Both the position numbers and the translations under genes were made by a program. A stretch of DNA of 64,000 bases from Xanthomonas hyacinthi (lineage in GTDB: Bacteria > Pseudomonadota > Gammaproteobacteria > Xanthomonadales > Xanthomonadaceae), in assembly GCF_009769165.1 (NCBI RefSeq), contig NZ_CP043476.1:4285001-4349000 (forward strand). Direction: 5' to 3'. The notes below the pieces were generated by a model. It was given only the letters and a program-made list of their open reading frames with translations, was not told the origin of the DNA and did not search any database. This document shows positions 20,523-33,843 of the stretch, piece by piece (the first letter of the stretch is position 1; each line of letters starts with the position of its first letter).

Positions 20523-22204
20523 GCCGGCGGCTGGCTGTCGCGCAATTCCCGCCGCAGGATCTTGCCGACGTTGGTCTTGGGCAGTTCCTTGCGGAACTCG
20601 ACGATGCGCGGGTGCTTGTAGCCGGTCAGGTTGGCGCGGGCATGCGCCTTGACGTCCTCGGCGGTGAGGTTGGGGTCCTTCTTGACGATGACCACCTTGA
20701 CCGCCTCGCCGGATTTCTCGTCCGGCACCCCGACCGCGGCCACTTCCAGCACGCCGGGCATCATCGCGATCACGTCCTCGACCTCGTTCGGGTACACGTT
20801 GAAGCCCGAGACCAGGATCATGTCCTTCTTGCGGTCGACGATGTAGAAGAAGCCCTGCGGATCCATCCGCGCCATGTCGCCGGTGTGCAGCCAGCCGTCG
20901 GCATCGATCGCGCCGGTGGTTTCCTCGGGACGGCGCCAGTAGCCCTTCATCACCTGCGGCCCCTTGATGCACAGCTCGCCGACCTCGCCGGGCGCCAGGG
21001 TCTGGCCCTGGTCGTCCTTGACGCAGGCGTCGGTGGACGGAATCGGCAGGCCGATGGAGCCGTTGTACTCCTTCAGCGTCAGCGGGTTGATGCAGGCGGC
21101 CGGCGAGGTCTCGGTCAGGCCGTAGGCCTCGACCAGGGTCACCCCGGTCACCTGCTTCCAGCGTTCGGCCACGGCGCGCTGCACCGCCATGCCGCCGCCC
21201 AGGGTGAACTTCAGCGCCGAGAAATCCACCTGCTCGAAGCCGGGCGTGTTGAGCAGGCCGTTGAACAGCGTGTTGACCCCGGTGAAGGCGGTGAAGCGGG
21301 TCTTCTTCAGTTCCTTGACGAAGCCGGGCATGTCGCGCGGGTTGCTGATCAGGTGGTTGAGGCCGCCGAGCTTCATGAACACCAGGCCGTTCGCGGTCAG
21401 CGCGAAGATGTGGTACAGCGGCAGCGCGGTGATGATGACTTCCTTGCCTTCCTCCAGCTTGCCGGTCGCCGCCAGCCAGGCGCCGGCCTGCAGCATGTTC
21501 GCGACCAGGTTGCGATGGGTCAGCATCGCGCCCTTGGCCACCCCGGTGGTGCCGCCGGTGTATTGCAGGAAGGCGATGTCGTCGGGTTCGATGTCCAGCT
21601 GCGGCAGGGTATGCAGGCGGCCCAAGGTGAGCGTGTCGCGGAAGCGCACCGCGTTGGGGATGTCGTAGTCGGGGACCAGCTTCTTGACGTACTTCAGCAC
21701 GAAGTTGACCAGCGCGCCCTTCGGGAAGCCGAGCATGTCGCCCAGGCCGGTGGTGATGACCTGCTTGAGCGGGGTGTCGGCCAGGACCTCCTGCACGGTC
21801 TTGCCGAAGTTGTCGATCACCACGATCGCGCTGGCGCCGGAATCGATCAGCTGGTGGCGCAGTTCGCGCGGCGTGTACAGCGGATTGACGTTGACCACGG
21901 TCATGCCGGCCAGCAGCACGCCGAAGGTGGCGATCGGGTACTGCAGGCAGTTGGGCATCATCAGCGCGACGCGGTCGCCCTTCCTGAGCTGCAACTCGCC
22001 CAGCAGGTAGGCGGCGAAGTGCCGGGCCAGTTCGCCGGCTTCGCGGTAGGTCAGGGTCTTGCCGAAGTTGCGGTAGGCCGGACGGTCGCCGAACTTGGCG
22101 ACGGAGGTTTCGAACACCGCGGCGACGGATCGGTACTCATCGACATCGACCTCGGCGGGAATGATGGCCGGATAACTCTGCAACCACGGACGTTCCTGAC
22201 TCAT
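20519..22204 (-). CDS. rpfB: RpfB, long-chain fatty acyl-CoA ligase
   Basis: RpfB activates free fatty acids with ATP and CoA. In Xanthomonas it is implicated in turnover of the DSF signal and in fatty-acid use. The 561-residue protein has the AMP-binding enzyme signature [14 protein letters not shown], the adenylate motifs [18 protein letters not shown] and [21 protein letters not shown], and the C-terminal lysine region [20 protein letters not shown]. The ATG at 22204 follows GGAGGAG. Longer upstream starts would include low-quality sequence. The stop TAG lies in the CTAG duplicated by the insertion sequence. Confidence 0.95.
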   Translation of the reverse strand: MSQERPWLQSYPAIIPAEVDVDEYRSVAAVFETSVAKFGDRPAYRNFGKTLTYREAGELARHFAAYLLGELQLRKGDRVALMMPNCLQYPIATFGVLLAGMTVVNVNPLYTPRELRHQLIDSGASAIVVIDNFGKTVQEVLADTPLKQVITTGLGDMLGFPKGALVNFVLKYVKKLVPDYDIPNAVRFRDTLTLGRLHTLPQLDIEPDDIAFLQYTGGTTGVAKGAMLTHRNLVANMLQAGAWLAATGKLEEGKEVIITALPLYHIFALTANGLVFMKLGGLNHLISNPRDMPGFVKELKKTRFTAFTGVNTLFNGLLNTPGFEQVDFSALKFTLGGGMAVQRAVAERWKQVTGVTLVEAYGLTETSPAACINPLTLKEYNGSIGLPIPSTDACVKDDQGQTLAPGEVGELCIKGPQVMKGYWRRPEETTGAIDADGWLHTGDMARMDPQGFFYIVDRKKDMILVSGFNVYPNEVEDVIAMMPGVLEVAAVGVPDEKSGEAVKVVIVKKDPNLTAEDVKAHARANLTGYKHPRIVEFRKELPKTNVGKILRRELRDSQPPA

Positions 22205-22348
22205 GTACTCCTCCCCCCTCGTGTGGAATGCTGCCGCATGCCGAGGCAACGCTGCGGCGTGGCGAGTGGCAGGATACCGTTCCGCATGGGAAAGGCGAAA
22301 CCGAGAGGAAATCCGATGCGACAGGCGTGAGCATGGGGATGGGCATGC

Positions 22349-22750
22349 GTGCTGCTGCTGGCCGTGCCCGGCTGCCAGCGCGATTCGGCGCAACAGCGGC
22401 TGCGCAAGGATATCGCGGCCATGCAGGAGGCGGTGGAGGAACATCGCCTGCGCGATGCGATGGCCATGGTGGCCGACGATTTCGCGGGCGAGGCGGGGAT
22501 GGATCGCGCTGCGCTGCACAACCTGGTGTGCGCGCAATTCCTGGCCAATGGCCGGATCGGCGCGAACACCGGGCCACTGTCGATCCAGCTGCGGGGCGAC
22601 GACGCCACGGTGCGTTTCGATGCGCTGGTCAGCGGTGGCGATGGCCGTCTTGTGCCGGAGCGGATGCAGCGCTATGCCGTGGTCGCCGGCTGGCGCGCGC
22701 AGGATGGCCGCTGGCGGTTGCGGCATGCGCAATGGAGCGTGGCGCCGTAG
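22349..22750 (+). CDS. Small putative lipoprotein, NTF2-like (start uncertain)
   Basis: The open frame of 133 residues begins at GTG 22349 with [16 protein letters not shown], which looks like the end of a lipoprotein signal with a lipobox Cys at residue 9. Only eight residues precede the Cys, too few for a signal peptide, and an in-frame TGA lies at 22328. Three ATGs (22332, 22338, 22344) lie in another frame just upstream. Either the leader is truncated or a one-base indel near 22347 shifted the frame. The mature part (about residues 20-130) has the size and alpha-beta pattern of NTF2-like domains. It is divergent from rpfB. Function unknown. Confidence 0.55.
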   Translation: MLLLAVPGCQRDSAQQRLRKDIAAMQEAVEEHRLRDAMAMVADDFAGEAGMDRAALHNLVCAQFLANGRIGANTGPLSIQLRGDDATVRFDALVSGGDGRLVPERMQRYAVVAGWRAQDGRWRLRHAQWSVAP

Positions 22751-22942
22751 CGTCGCAAATCGCGCGAGCGCCCAAAGGCAATGGCCACGTTCGGAAAACG
22801 GGGCGCCTTCAATCTATCGGTCTGGCGGGAAAGCCCCGTCCTTGGAAACGCGATGCCGATGCGCAAGCGGCGCCCGCGAACGGCAATACGCGCCTGCGCG
22901 AGCGCGAGCGCGCCGCGCAGGACGCCGCGTGCCGCCGCGGCC

Positions 22943-25711
<2,769 letters not shown>

Positions 25712-25804
25712 CACGGAACTCCTATGGCATCGCGGCTGTAGGGACTGCGGTCATTCTGACCGATTCAGTGTGTACGCACAGTGTGACCGGTGCTGGATGC
25801 GGGC

Positions 25805-25843
25805 TTGAGTATGAATCTTCAAGTATGTACAATTTGCGCATAC
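25805..25843 (+). promoter_or_regulatory. Sigma-70 promoter and likely autoregulatory operator of the vapBC pair
   Basis: TTGAGT (25805-25810) and TACAAT (25828-25833) are separated by exactly 17 bases, a good housekeeping promoter. GTATG (25823-25827) and CATAC (25839-25843) form an inverted repeat flanking the -10 box, and another GTATG lies at 25809-25813. This is where an AbrB-type antitoxin would be expected to bind. The antitoxin ATG follows at 25860. Confidence 0.7.
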
Positions 25844-25859
25844 CTTGTGGAGCCTGTCC

Positions 25860-26117
25860 ATGGAAGCCACCGTCGCCGAACGCGGCCAGATCACCTTGCC
25901 CAAGGCCGTGCGCGACGCGCTGGGCCTGAGCAAGGGCACCATCTTGAAGGTGGAGCTGGACGGCGGCCGCATCATCCTGCGCAAGAGCGTGGACGATGCG
26001 ATCTCGCGCGCGCGCGGCCGCTTCAAGCTGGACGGCTTCGCCAGCACCGACGAGGCGATGCGCGCGATCCGCGGCCGCGCGCCGGGCGATCCGTTCGAAC
26101 CCGACGCCAAGCCATGA
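25860..26117 (+). CDS. vapB: AbrB/SpoVT-type antitoxin (VapB-like)
   Basis: This 85-residue protein has an N-terminal swapped-hairpin AbrB domain (about 1-45: MEATVAERGQITLPKAVRDA and LKVELDGGRIILRK). A C-terminal tail (FKLDGFASTDEAMRAIRGR) probably wraps the toxin. The start at ATG 25860 is chosen over TTG 25845, which would add five residues that do not fit the domain. The stop overlaps the toxin start by four bases, typical of a toxin-antitoxin operon. It should bind its own promoter. The pair is squeezed between acnA and acnB. Confidence 0.85.
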   Translation: MEATVAERGQITLPKAVRDALGLSKGTILKVELDGGRIILRKSVDDAISRARGRFKLDGFASTDEAMRAIRGRAPGDPFEPDAKP

Positions 26118-26521
26118 TTGCGATCGACTCGTCGGTGCTGGTGGACCTGCTGGCCGACGGTCCGCAGGCCGACGCCGCCGAAGCCTGCCTGCGCCAGTGC
26201 CTGAGCGCCGGCCCGGTGGCGGTGTGCGACATCGTCCTGGCCGAGGTGTGCAGCGCGCTGCGCGACGGCGCCGAGGCGCTGTCGGTGCTGGAAGACATGA
26301 GCATCCGCTTCAATGCGCTGGAGGCCAAGTCGGCCCTGCGCGCCGGCGAGATGCAGCGCCGCTTCCGTGCCCGCGGCGGCCAGCGCGAGCGGGTGGTGGC
26401 CGATTTCCTGATTGGCGCCCATGCGCTGCTGCAGTGCGATGGATTGATCACCCGCGACGATGGCTTTTTCCGTGACTACTTCAAGGGCCTGAAGATCATC
26501 GTGCCCAGGCCGGCCGCCTGA
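26114..26521 (+). CDS. vapC: PIN-domain ribonuclease toxin (VapC-like)
   Basis: This 135-residue protein is a PIN domain from end to end. VapC toxins are magnesium-dependent RNases, many of which cut tRNA or rRNA. The acidic active-site quartet is intact: Asp5 ([13 protein letters not shown]), Glu44 ([11 protein letters not shown]), Asp97 ([11 protein letters not shown]) and Asp115 ([14 protein letters not shown]). It is translationally coupled to the antitoxin through an ATGA overlap. acnB begins 53 bases later on the same strand, so read-through into acnB is possible. Confidence 0.87.
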   Translation: MIAIDSSVLVDLLADGPQADAAEACLRQCLSAGPVAVCDIVLAEVCSALRDGAEALSVLEDMSIRFNALEAKSALRAGEMQRRFRARGGQRERVVADFLIGAHALLQCDGLITRDDGFFRDYFKGLKIIVPRPAA

Positions 26522-26573
26522 CGCCGCCATTCGTTTACCGCGCATCCCTACCGAATTCCCCCGGAGAACCCGC

Positions 26574-29165
26574 ATGTTGGAAGCCTACCGCCACCACGTC
26601 GCCGAGCGCGCCGCGCTCGGCATCCCGCCGCTGCCGCTGAGCGCGCAGCAGACCGCCGAGGTCGTCGAGCTGCTGAAGCAGCCGCCCGCCGGCGAGGAAC
26701 AGTTCCTGGTCGAGCTGCTGAGCCAGCGCGTGCCGGCCGGCGTCGACGACGCGGCCAAGGTCAAGGCTTCGTACCTGGCCGCGGTCGCCTTCGGCAGCGA
26801 GCAGTGCACGCTGATCTCGCCCAAGCGCGCCACCGAACTGCTCGGCACCATGCTCGGCGGCTACAACATCCACCCGCTGATCGAGCTGCTGGACAATGCC
26901 GAACTGGGCGCGGTCGCCGCCGAGGGCCTGAAGCACACGCTGCTGATCTTCGACGCGTTCCACGACGTGCAGGAAAAGGCCGAGGCCGGCAATGCCCACG
27001 CCAAAGCGGTGCTGCAGAGCTGGGCCGATGCCGAGTGGTTCACCAGCAAGCCGGAAGTGCCGCAGAGCCTGACCGTCAGCGTGTTCAAGGTGCCGGGCGA
27101 GACCAACACCGACGACCTGTCGCCGGCGCCGGATGCGACCACGCGCCCGGACATCCCGCTGCACGCGCTGGCGATGCTGAAGAACACCCGCGACGGCGCC
27201 GCGTTCGAGCCGGAAGAAGACGGCAGGCGCGGCCCGATCCAGGCGATCGCCGACCTGAAGGCCAAGGGCCACCTGGTCGCCTATGTCGGCGACGTGGTCG
27301 GCACCGGTTCCTCGCGCAAGTCGGCGACCAACTCGGTGCTGTGGTGGACCGGCGAAGACATTCCGTACATCCCCAACAAGCGCTTCGGCGGCGTGTGCCT
27401 GGGCTCGAAGATCGCGCCGATCTTCTACAACACCATGGAAGACGCAGGCGCGCTGCCGATCGAGCTGGACGTGTCGCAGATGGAGCACGGCGACGTGGTC
27501 GAACTGCGTCCGTACGATGGCAAGGCGCTGAAGAACGGGCAGGTGATCGCCGAGTTCGCGATGAAGTCGGATGTGCTGTTCGACGAAGTACGCGCCGGCG
27601 GCCGCATCCCGCTGATCGTCGGCCGTGGCCTGACCGCCAAGGCGCGCGAATTCCTCGGCCTGCCGGCCTCGGACCTGTTCCGCCTGCCGATGGTGCCGCC
27701 GGATACCGGCAAGGGCTTCTCGCTGGCGCAGAAGATGGTCGGCCGCGCCTGCGGTCTGCCGGAAGGCCAGGGCATGCGTCCGGGCACCTATTGCGAGCCG
27801 AAGATGACCTCGGTGGGCTCGCAGGACACCACCGGGCCGATGACCCGCGACGAGCTGAAGGACCTGGCCTGCCTGGGCTTTTCCGCCGACCTGGTGATGC
27901 AGTCGTTCTGCCACACCGCCGCGTATCCGAAGCCGGTCGACGTCAAGACCCACCACACCCTGCCGGAGTTCATCTCCACCCGCGGCGGCGTGTCGCTGCG
28001 GCCGGGCGACGGCGTGATCCACAGCTGGCTCAACCGCATGCTGCTGCCCGACACGGTCGGCACCGGTGGCGACTCGCACACCCGCTTCCCGATCGGCATC
28101 TCGTTCCCGGCCGGCTCCGGCCTGGTCGCGTTCGCCGCCGCCACCGGGGTCATGCCGCTGGACATGCCCGAGAGCGTGCTGGTGCGCTTCAAGGGCGAGA
28201 TGCAGCCGGGCGTGACCCTGCGCGATCTGGTCAATGCGATCCCGCTGTACGCGATCAAGGACGGCCTGCTGACCGTGGCCAAGCAGGGCAAGAAGAACAT
28301 CTTCTCCGGCCGCATCCTGGAGATCGAAGGCTTGCCGCACCTGAAGGTGGAGCAGGCGTTCGAACTGTCCGATGCCTCGGCCGAACGTTCCGCCGCCGGC
28401 TGCTCGGTGCGCCTGGACAAGGCGCCGATCATCGAGTACCTGACCAGCAACATCACCCTGCTGAAGTGGATGATCGCCGAGGGCTACGCCGATGCGCGTT
28501 CGCTGGCGCGGCGGATCAAGAAGATGCAGGAGTGGCTGGCCGATCCGCAACTGCTGCAGCCCGATGCCGATGCCGAGTACGCCGCGGTGATCGAGATCGA
28601 CCTGGCCGACATCCACGAGCCGATCGTGGCCTGCCCGAACGATCCGGACGACGTCAAGACGCTGTCGGAGGTCGCCGGCGCGGCGATCGACGAAGTGTTC
28701 ATCGGTTCGTGCATGACCAACATCGGCCACTTCCGCGCCGCGGCCAAGCTGCTGGAAGGCAAGCGCGACATCCCGACCCGGCTGTGGGTCGCGCCGCCGA
28801 CCAAGATGGACGCCTCCGAGCTGACCAAGGAAGGCCACTACGGCACCTTCGGCGCGGCCGGCGCGCGCATGGAAATGCCCGGCTGCTCGCTGTGCATGGG
28901 CAACCAGGCGCAGGCGCGCGAGGGCGCCACGGTGTTCTCCACCTCCACCCGCAACTTCCCCAACCGCCTCGGCCGCAACACCAACGTGTACCTGGGTTCG
29001 GCGGAACTGGCGGCGATCTGCTCGCGCCTGGGCCGTATCCCGACCAAGGACGAGTACATGGCCGACGTGGGCGTGATCAAGACCAGCGGCGAGCAGATCT
29101 ACCGCTACATGAACTTCGATCAGATCCAGGACTACCAGGACGTGGCCGAGACGGTCGCCGCCTGA
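26574..29165 (+). CDS. acnB: Aconitate hydratase B (bifunctional aconitase / 2-methylisocitrate dehydratase)
   Basis: This 863-residue enzyme is the AcnB type, with the HEAT-like domain at the N terminus ([20 protein letters not shown]) and the swivel domain before the catalytic core, the reverse of AcnA. Iron-sulfur ligands are in [13 protein letters not shown] and [12 protein letters not shown]. AcnB is the main TCA-cycle aconitase in many proteobacteria, and its apo form can bind mRNA. The ATG follows CGGAGAA. A strong terminator lies 28 bases after the stop. Confidence 0.97.
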   Translation: MLEAYRHHVAERAALGIPPLPLSAQQTAEVVELLKQPPAGEEQFLVELLSQRVPAGVDDAAKVKASYLAAVAFGSEQCTLISPKRATELLGTMLGGYNIHPLIELLDNAELGAVAAEGLKHTLLIFDAFHDVQEKAEAGNAHAKAVLQSWADAEWFTSKPEVPQSLTVSVFKVPGETNTDDLSPAPDATTRPDIPLHALAMLKNTRDGAAFEPEEDGRRGPIQAIADLKAKGHLVAYVGDVVGTGSSRKSATNSVLWWTGEDIPYIPNKRFGGVCLGSKIAPIFYNTMEDAGALPIELDVSQMEHGDVVELRPYDGKALKNGQVIAEFAMKSDVLFDEVRAGGRIPLIVGRGLTAKAREFLGLPASDLFRLPMVPPDTGKGFSLAQKMVGRACGLPEGQGMRPGTYCEPKMTSVGSQDTTGPMTRDELKDLACLGFSADLVMQSFCHTAAYPKPVDVKTHHTLPEFISTRGGVSLRPGDGVIHSWLNRMLLPDTVGTGGDSHTRFPIGISFPAGSGLVAFAAATGVMPLDMPESVLVRFKGEMQPGVTLRDLVNAIPLYAIKDGLLTVAKQGKKNIFSGRILEIEGLPHLKVEQAFELSDASAERSAAGCSVRLDKAPIIEYLTSNITLLKWMIAEGYADARSLARRIKKMQEWLADPQLLQPDADAEYAAVIEIDLADIHEPIVACPNDPDDVKTLSEVAGAAIDEVFIGSCMTNIGHFRAAAKLLEGKRDIPTRLWVAPPTKMDASELTKEGHYGTFGAAGARMEMPGCSLCMGNQAQAREGATVFSTSTRNFPNRLGRNTNVYLGSAELAAICSRLGRIPTKDEYMADVGVIKTSGEQIYRYMNFDQIQDYQDVAETVAA

Positions 29166-29193
29166 GCCGAAGTGGTGCAACGCTGTAACCAGG

Positions 29194-29224
29194 AAGCCCG
29201 GCCGATGCCGGGCTTTCTCTTTTG
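29194..29224 (+). terminator. Rho-independent terminator of acnB
   Basis: AAGCCCGGC (29194-29202) pairs with GCCGGGCTT (29207-29215) around the loop CGAT and is followed by TCTCTTTTG. The AA-TT base pairs at the foot mean it could also act weakly on the opposite strand, for the gene ending at 29321. Confidence 0.85.
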
Positions 29225-29320
29225 TGGGTGGGCCTGGCCGCGCGGCGCCCGCTGGCGGCCTGACAGGTGACGCCCACCCCGCAGGAGTGGTGCGATCCGC
29301 TCGGGGATGGCGGACACGCC

Positions 29321-31969
29321 CTACGGCAGCGCGCCGCCGGAGCTCGGTGGCGGTGTTGCAGAACCTGCGTTGGCCTGGCGCGCGCCGAGCCAGCCTTCCA
29401 GCTGGATGGCCGGCAACGCCGGTGCGAACAGGAAACCCTGCAGCACGTCGCAGCCGAGCTGTGCCAGGAACGCCCGCTGCGCTTCGGTTTCGACGCCCTC
29501 GGCGACGGTGTGCAGGCGCAGGCTTTCGCCGATGCGCAAGACCGAGGTGATCAGCGCGCGTGCGGTCTCGCTATGCTCCAGGTCGCGCACGAAGCTCATG
29601 TCCAGCTTGAGTTCGTTGACCGGCAGCTGGTGCAGATGGCTGAGGCTGGAATAGCCGGTGCCGAAATCGTCCAGCGACAGGCGCACGCCGCCGGCCTGCA
29701 ATTGACGCAGATTGGCCAGCACCGCCGGCGCGTTGGACAGCATGACGCTCTCGGTCATCTCCAGCGCCAGGTCGCTGGGCGCCAGCGCATGCGCGCTCAG
29801 CACCTGCGTCACGCGTGCGGGCAGCTGCGTATCGGCGAAGTTGCTGGCCGACAGGTTGACCGCCACGCGCGGCACCGGCACCCCGCGCAGGCGCCAATCG
29901 GCCATCTGCCGGCAGGCCTGGCGCAGCACCCAATGCCCGAGCTCGTCGATCAGCCCGCATTCCTCGGCCATCGGCACGAAGCGCGCCGGCGCGATGTCGC
30001 CCAGTTGCGGGTGCTGCCAGCGCAGCAGCGCCTCCACGCCGTACAGCGCATAGGGCGGCTGGCTGTGCAGTTGCGGCTGATAGTGCAGTTGCAGCTGGTC
30101 GCGGCGCAGCGCTTCGCGCAGCGCGGTCTCCAGCGCCACGCGTTCCTGCGCCATGCGGTTCATGTCGGCGCTGAAGAAGCGAAAGCTGCCGCCGGCTTCG
30201 TGCTTGGCCCGGTACATGGCCAGGTCGGCATGGCGCAGCAGCGTCTCGATGTCGCGGCCATCGTCGGGGAACATCGCCACGCCGATGCTGGCGCCCGGGT
30301 GCAGGGTCAGGTGCCCGACCACCAGCGGCTCGGCCAGCGCCAGCAGCAGGCGCTCGGCCACCCCGGCCGCGTGCTCGGCGCTGCAATGCGGCAGCATCAG
30401 CACGAACTCGTCGCCGGCCTGGCGGCCGATCAGGTCGGTCGCGCTCAAGGTTTCGCCCAGGCGCCGGGCGATGTCGCGCAGCAGCCCGTCGCCGGCGGCA
30501 TGGCCCTGGGTCTCGTTGACGCGCTTGAAGCGGTCGATGTCGATGAACAGGATCGCCACCGGAAACGCGTGGTATTCGGCAGCAGCCAGCGCCTGCTCGG
30601 CGCGGGCGCTGAACATCACCCGGTTGGGCAGGCCGGTCAGCGAGTCGTAGAACGCCAGCTGGTGCACGCGTGCCTTGGTCTGCTCGCGCTCCAGCGCCAG
30701 TGCGCACAGGTGCAGGCATAGCTCGACCAGCCGCAGGTGCCAGGCCTGCGGCTCGCAGACCTCGCGGTAATACAGCGCGAAACTGCCGAGCACGCGCCCG
30801 CCGCTGGACTTGATCGGGCTGGCCACGCAGCTGCCCAGGCCGAGTCGCTGCACCAGCGGTTGGTGCTCGGCGAACAGCGGATCGGTGGCGGCGTCGCGCA
30901 CCAGCACCTGCTTGCCGTGCCAGATCGCGGCGCCGCAGGCACCGGCGCTGGGGCCCACGCGCATGCATTCGACTGCCGCGTTGAAGGCGGTCGGCAGGCT
31001 CGGCGAGGCCAGCGGGTGCAGCCGCCCGTTGCCGTCGACGCTGATGATCGAGGCCAGCACCTGCGGGGCGATGCGCTCGACCTCGCTGCAGATCAGGGTC
31101 GCCACGTCGACCAGCGGCTGTTCGCGGACCAGCGCGTCGAGCACGTTCTTGTGCAGGATCTCGTGCATCTTGCTCTGGGTGATGTCGGTAAACGACAGCA
31201 CGTAGTGCTGGATGCCGCCGTCCTCGTCGGCGATCGGATTGGCCATGATCGTGGTCCACAGCGGCGAGCCGTCCTTGCGGTAGACCAGCAGGTCGGTCTG
31301 GTGGCCCAGGCCGCCGACCACGCGCTCGCGGGTCTGCCGGATCGCCTGCATGTCGGTGCCGACGCCGGGCAGCACGCTGCTCGGCAGCCGCCCGCGCACT
31401 TCGTCGGCGGCATAGCCGAACATGTGCATGAACCCGGCATTGACGTAAAGAATGGCCAGCTGCGGGTCGCATACCACGATGGCGTTGTCGCTGCGGTCCA
31501 GCGCCAGCGACAGCAGCCGCATCTTGGCGTCGCGCTCGCGTTCGGCGCTGATGTCGCGCACGAACACCACGTACAGCGGCGTGGACTCCTGCGGCACCGC
31601 GGCCGCGCTCACCGCCACCCAGCGCTGCACGCCGTCGTTGCCGGGCAACTGCAGTTCGTGGCTGTCGCCGGGCGCACCCGAGCCGCGCTGCATGCACCTG
31701 GCCAGGAACGCCGCGCGCGCATCCTCCGGCACCAGCTCGCCGAGCGGACGCCCCAGCACCTGCGCCTGGGTCAGCCCCCACAGCGCTTCGGCGGTCTGGT
31801 TGAAGGCCAGGATGCGCGCGTCCGCGTCGATCACCACCACGCCGTCGGGCGCCTGCTGCAGACAGTTCAGCAGGGCCTGTTCGGGCGCTTGCAGCTTGCT
31901 CAGCACCGCCGCCGCGGCCGCAGTGTCGGCGCTGGGCGCGATCGGTTTGCCGACGCGCTGGCGGGGCAC
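29321..31969 (-). CDS. PAS-PAS-GAF-GGDEF-EAL cyclic di-GMP enzyme
   Basis: This 882-residue cytoplasmic protein has two PAS domains (about 30-140 and 148-265), a GAF-like domain (about 285-435), a GGDEF domain (about 440-605) and an EAL domain (about 615-865). The cyclase site reads RQAGDEFVLM, so GGDEF is AGDEF, a variant seen in some active cyclases. The phosphodiesterase domain keeps YGVEALLRWQHP, the loop-6 DDFGTGYSSL and QGFLFAPAL, so c-di-GMP hydrolysis is likely. The domain order is that of the oxygen sensor DosP, but I cannot verify haem ligands. The start is a GTG just after an in-frame stop. It lies downstream of cheB, and a possible sigma-28 promoter precedes it. Confidence 0.9.
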   Translation of the reverse strand: MPRQRVGKPIAPSADTAAAAAVLSKLQAPEQALLNCLQQAPDGVVVIDADARILAFNQTAEALWGLTQAQVLGRPLGELVPEDARAAFLARCMQRGSGAPGDSHELQLPGNDGVQRWVAVSAAAVPQESTPLYVVFVRDISAERERDAKMRLLSLALDRSDNAIVVCDPQLAILYVNAGFMHMFGYAADEVRGRLPSSVLPGVGTDMQAIRQTRERVVGGLGHQTDLLVYRKDGSPLWTTIMANPIADEDGGIQHYVLSFTDITQSKMHEILHKNVLDALVREQPLVDVATLICSEVERIAPQVLASIISVDGNGRLHPLASPSLPTAFNAAVECMRVGPSAGACGAAIWHGKQVLVRDAATDPLFAEHQPLVQRLGLGSCVASPIKSSGGRVLGSFALYYREVCEPQAWHLRLVELCLHLCALALEREQTKARVHQLAFYDSLTGLPNRVMFSARAEQALAAAEYHAFPVAILFIDIDRFKRVNETQGHAAGDGLLRDIARRLGETLSATDLIGRQAGDEFVLMLPHCSAEHAAGVAERLLLALAEPLVVGHLTLHPGASIGVAMFPDDGRDIETLLRHADLAMYRAKHEAGGSFRFFSADMNRMAQERVALETALREALRRDQLQLHYQPQLHSQPPYALYGVEALLRWQHPQLGDIAPARFVPMAEECGLIDELGHWVLRQACRQMADWRLRGVPVPRVAVNLSASNFADTQLPARVTQVLSAHALAPSDLALEMTESVMLSNAPAVLANLRQLQAGGVRLSLDDFGTGYSSLSHLHQLPVNELKLDMSFVRDLEHSETARALITSVLRIGESLRLHTVAEGVETEAQRAFLAQLGCDVLQGFLFAPALPAIQLEGWLGARQANAGSATPPPSSGGALP

Positions 31970-32085
31970 GGATCAGCGGCCGGCGACGCGACTGCGGCAG
32001 GCCGCGTCGCCGTGCCCGGGGCCGCACACGGCAAGCCGACGGGCCGTGCCTGGGCGCGTATGGGACGGCATCATCACTCGCTCGC

Positions 32086-32112
32086 TTATCGGCATACGTT
32101 CCCCCGTTCTTG
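32086..32112 (-). promoter_or_regulatory. Possible sigma-28 promoter for the GGDEF-EAL gene
   Basis: On the minus strand GCCGATAA (32093-32086) is a perfect FliA -10 octamer. The -35 region CAAGAACG at 11 bases spacing is poor; with a 12-base spacer CAAG aligns better. The gap 31970-32170 holds no gene. Confidence 0.4.
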
Positions 32113-32170
32113 CTTGCCGCACACGTGCCCAGGCACGGCACGACCTATCCCGATCGCATCGAACAGATCC

Positions 32171-33244
32171 CTAGCGGGCCTGGCTGGACAACGCGATCAG
32201 GCGCTCGGCGATCCTGTCCAGCGGCAACACTTCCTGGGCGGCGCCCAGCCGGAATGCGGTGCCAGGCATGCCCCAGACTACGCTGGTGGCCTCGTCCTGC
32301 ACCAGCGTGCTGGCGCCGGCCTGCAGCATTTCCAGCAGGCCGCGCGCGCCGTCGTCGCCCATACCGGTCAGTACCGCGCCGATCGCGTTGGCGCCGGCGT
32401 TGCGCGCCACCGACTGGAACAGCACGTCCACCGCCGGCTTGTGCCGGTTGACCGGCGGGCCGTCGTCGATCTTGCAGCGCCAGCGCGCACCGTCGCGGAC
32501 CACCTGCAGGTGCTTGCCGCCGGGCGGCAGGTAGGCGTGGCCGGGCAGGATCGCTTCACCTTCGCTGGCCTCGCGCACCGCCATCGCCGAGTGCCGGTTG
32601 AGGCGGTCGGCGAAGGCGGCGCTGAAGCCGGCGGGCAGGTGCTGGGTCATGACCACCGCCGGCGCATCGGCCGGCATGCCTTCCAGCACCACGCGCAGCG
32701 CTTCGGTGCCGCCGGCGGAGGCGCCGATCGCGATCAGCCGGTCGGTGGTGCGGAACTTCAGCGTGGACACGGCGCTGGGCGCCACGGCGTTGCCGGCTGG
32801 CCGCGCCGCGGCCGGGCGGTCGAGCGCGCGGACCTTGGCCGTGGCCGCGGCCTTGACCTTGCCGATGATTTCCTCGGCGTACTCCTCCAGGCCGCGCGCC
32901 ACGTCGAGCTTGGGCTTGGAGATGAAATCGACCGCGCCCAGCGCCAGCGCCTGCAGCGTGGTGTCGGCGCCGCGCTCGGTCAGCGAGGAGATCATCACCA
33001 CCGGCGTGGGCCGCAGCCGCATCAGGTTTTCCAGGAATGCCAGGCCGTCCATGCGCGGCATTTCCACGTCCAGGGTGATCACGTCCGGATTGAGCCGCTT
33101 GATCTTCTCGCGGGCCAGGATCGGGTCGGCGGCCGAGCCGACGACTTCGATGCCGGGCGCGCGCGACAGGATCTCGGTCAACATCTGCCGCACGACTGCG
33201 GAATCGTCGACGATCAGCACGCGACAGGGGATTTCTGAGGTCAT
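32171..33244 (-). CDS. cheB: Chemotaxis protein-glutamate methylesterase/glutaminase CheB
   Basis: CheB removes methyl groups from chemoreceptors and deamidates receptor glutamines, tuning adaptation after phosphorylation by CheA. The 357-residue protein has a receiver domain (about 6-125) with Asp59 in [12 protein letters not shown] and a methylesterase domain (about 168-355). The catalytic triad is Ser176 ([11 protein letters not shown]), His202 ([11 protein letters not shown]) and the Asp in [11 protein letters not shown]. The ATG overlaps the cheD stop by four bases. It is last in the cheR-cheD-cheB unit. Confidence 0.97.
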   Translation of the reverse strand: MTSEIPCRVLIVDDSAVVRQMLTEILSRAPGIEVVGSAADPILAREKIKRLNPDVITLDVEMPRMDGLAFLENLMRLRPTPVVMISSLTERGADTTLQALALGAVDFISKPKLDVARGLEEYAEEIIGKVKAAATAKVRALDRPAAARPAGNAVAPSAVSTLKFRTTDRLIAIGASAGGTEALRVVLEGMPADAPAVVMTQHLPAGFSAAFADRLNRHSAMAVREASEGEAILPGHAYLPPGGKHLQVVRDGARWRCKIDDGPPVNRHKPAVDVLFQSVARNAGANAIGAVLTGMGDDGARGLLEMLQAGASTLVQDEATSVVWGMPGTAFRLGAAQEVLPLDRIAERLIALSSQAR

Positions 33245-33843
33245 TCGAACAACTCCACGGCGCCGGTGACCGGCGCTTTGGCAAGGCGGGCACGCACCGC
33301 CGATTCGGCGGCGGCGACTTCGGCTTCCTCGTGCGCATGCGGCAGGCGCTGCACGACCACGCGGCCGCTGGCGGGGAAGAACCAGATCTTGCGCGGATGG
33401 ATGCCGCGCAGGTCCTCGGCCAGCACCGGGATGTGTTCGGCCTTCAGATACTGCAGCACGAACTCGGCATTGCGGGTGCCGACCGGATTGCTGGTGAAGC
33501 CCCTGAGCACGTTGCCGCCGCCGAACACCTTGGCTTCCAGGCGGCCGCGGCTGGCGCCGCGCTTGAGCAGGTCGTTGATCAGCACTTCCATCGCATAGCT
33601 GCCGTAGCGCGCCGGTGCGCCGTCGCCGGCCTGTCCGTCGGGCAGCATGAAGTGGTTCATGCCGCCGATCTTCAGCAGCGGGTCGCGGATGCAGGCGGCC
33701 ACGCAGGAGCCGAGGATGGTGGTCAGCGCGGTGTCGTCGTCCACCACCAGGTATTGGGTCGGCAGCAGCTTGGCCGCGATCGTCTGGAAGCGGGTGTCGT
33801 GGTAGCGCATCACCTGGTCGGCGACCATGGCGGCGGCGCTCAT
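33241..33843 (-). CDS. cheD: Chemoreceptor glutamine deamidase CheD
   Basis: CheD deamidates specific receptor glutamines. In some species it also binds CheC-type phosphatases, which I do not see here. The 200-residue protein has the catalytic pair Cys47 ([11 protein letters not shown]) and His64 ([11 protein letters not shown]), followed by the conserved KVFGGGNVL. The ATG at 33843 overlaps the cheR stop (ATGA) and the stop overlaps the cheB start, so cheR, cheD and cheB are translationally coupled. Confidence 0.96.
   Translation of the reverse strand: MSAAAMVADQVMRYHDTRFQTIAAKLLPTQYLVVDDDTALTTILGSCVAACIRDPLLKIGGMNHFMLPDGQAGDGAPARYGSYAMEVLINDLLKRGASRGRLEAKVFGGGNVLRGFTSNPVGTRNAEFVLQYLKAEHIPVLAEDLRGIHPRKIWFFPASGRVVVQRLPHAHEEAEVAAAESAVRARLAKAPVTGAVELFE

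Noticed and set aside
20612-22330. Plus-strand open frame of 572 codons opposite rpfB
   Set aside because: RpfB on the other strand has complete family motifs; the antisense product has none.
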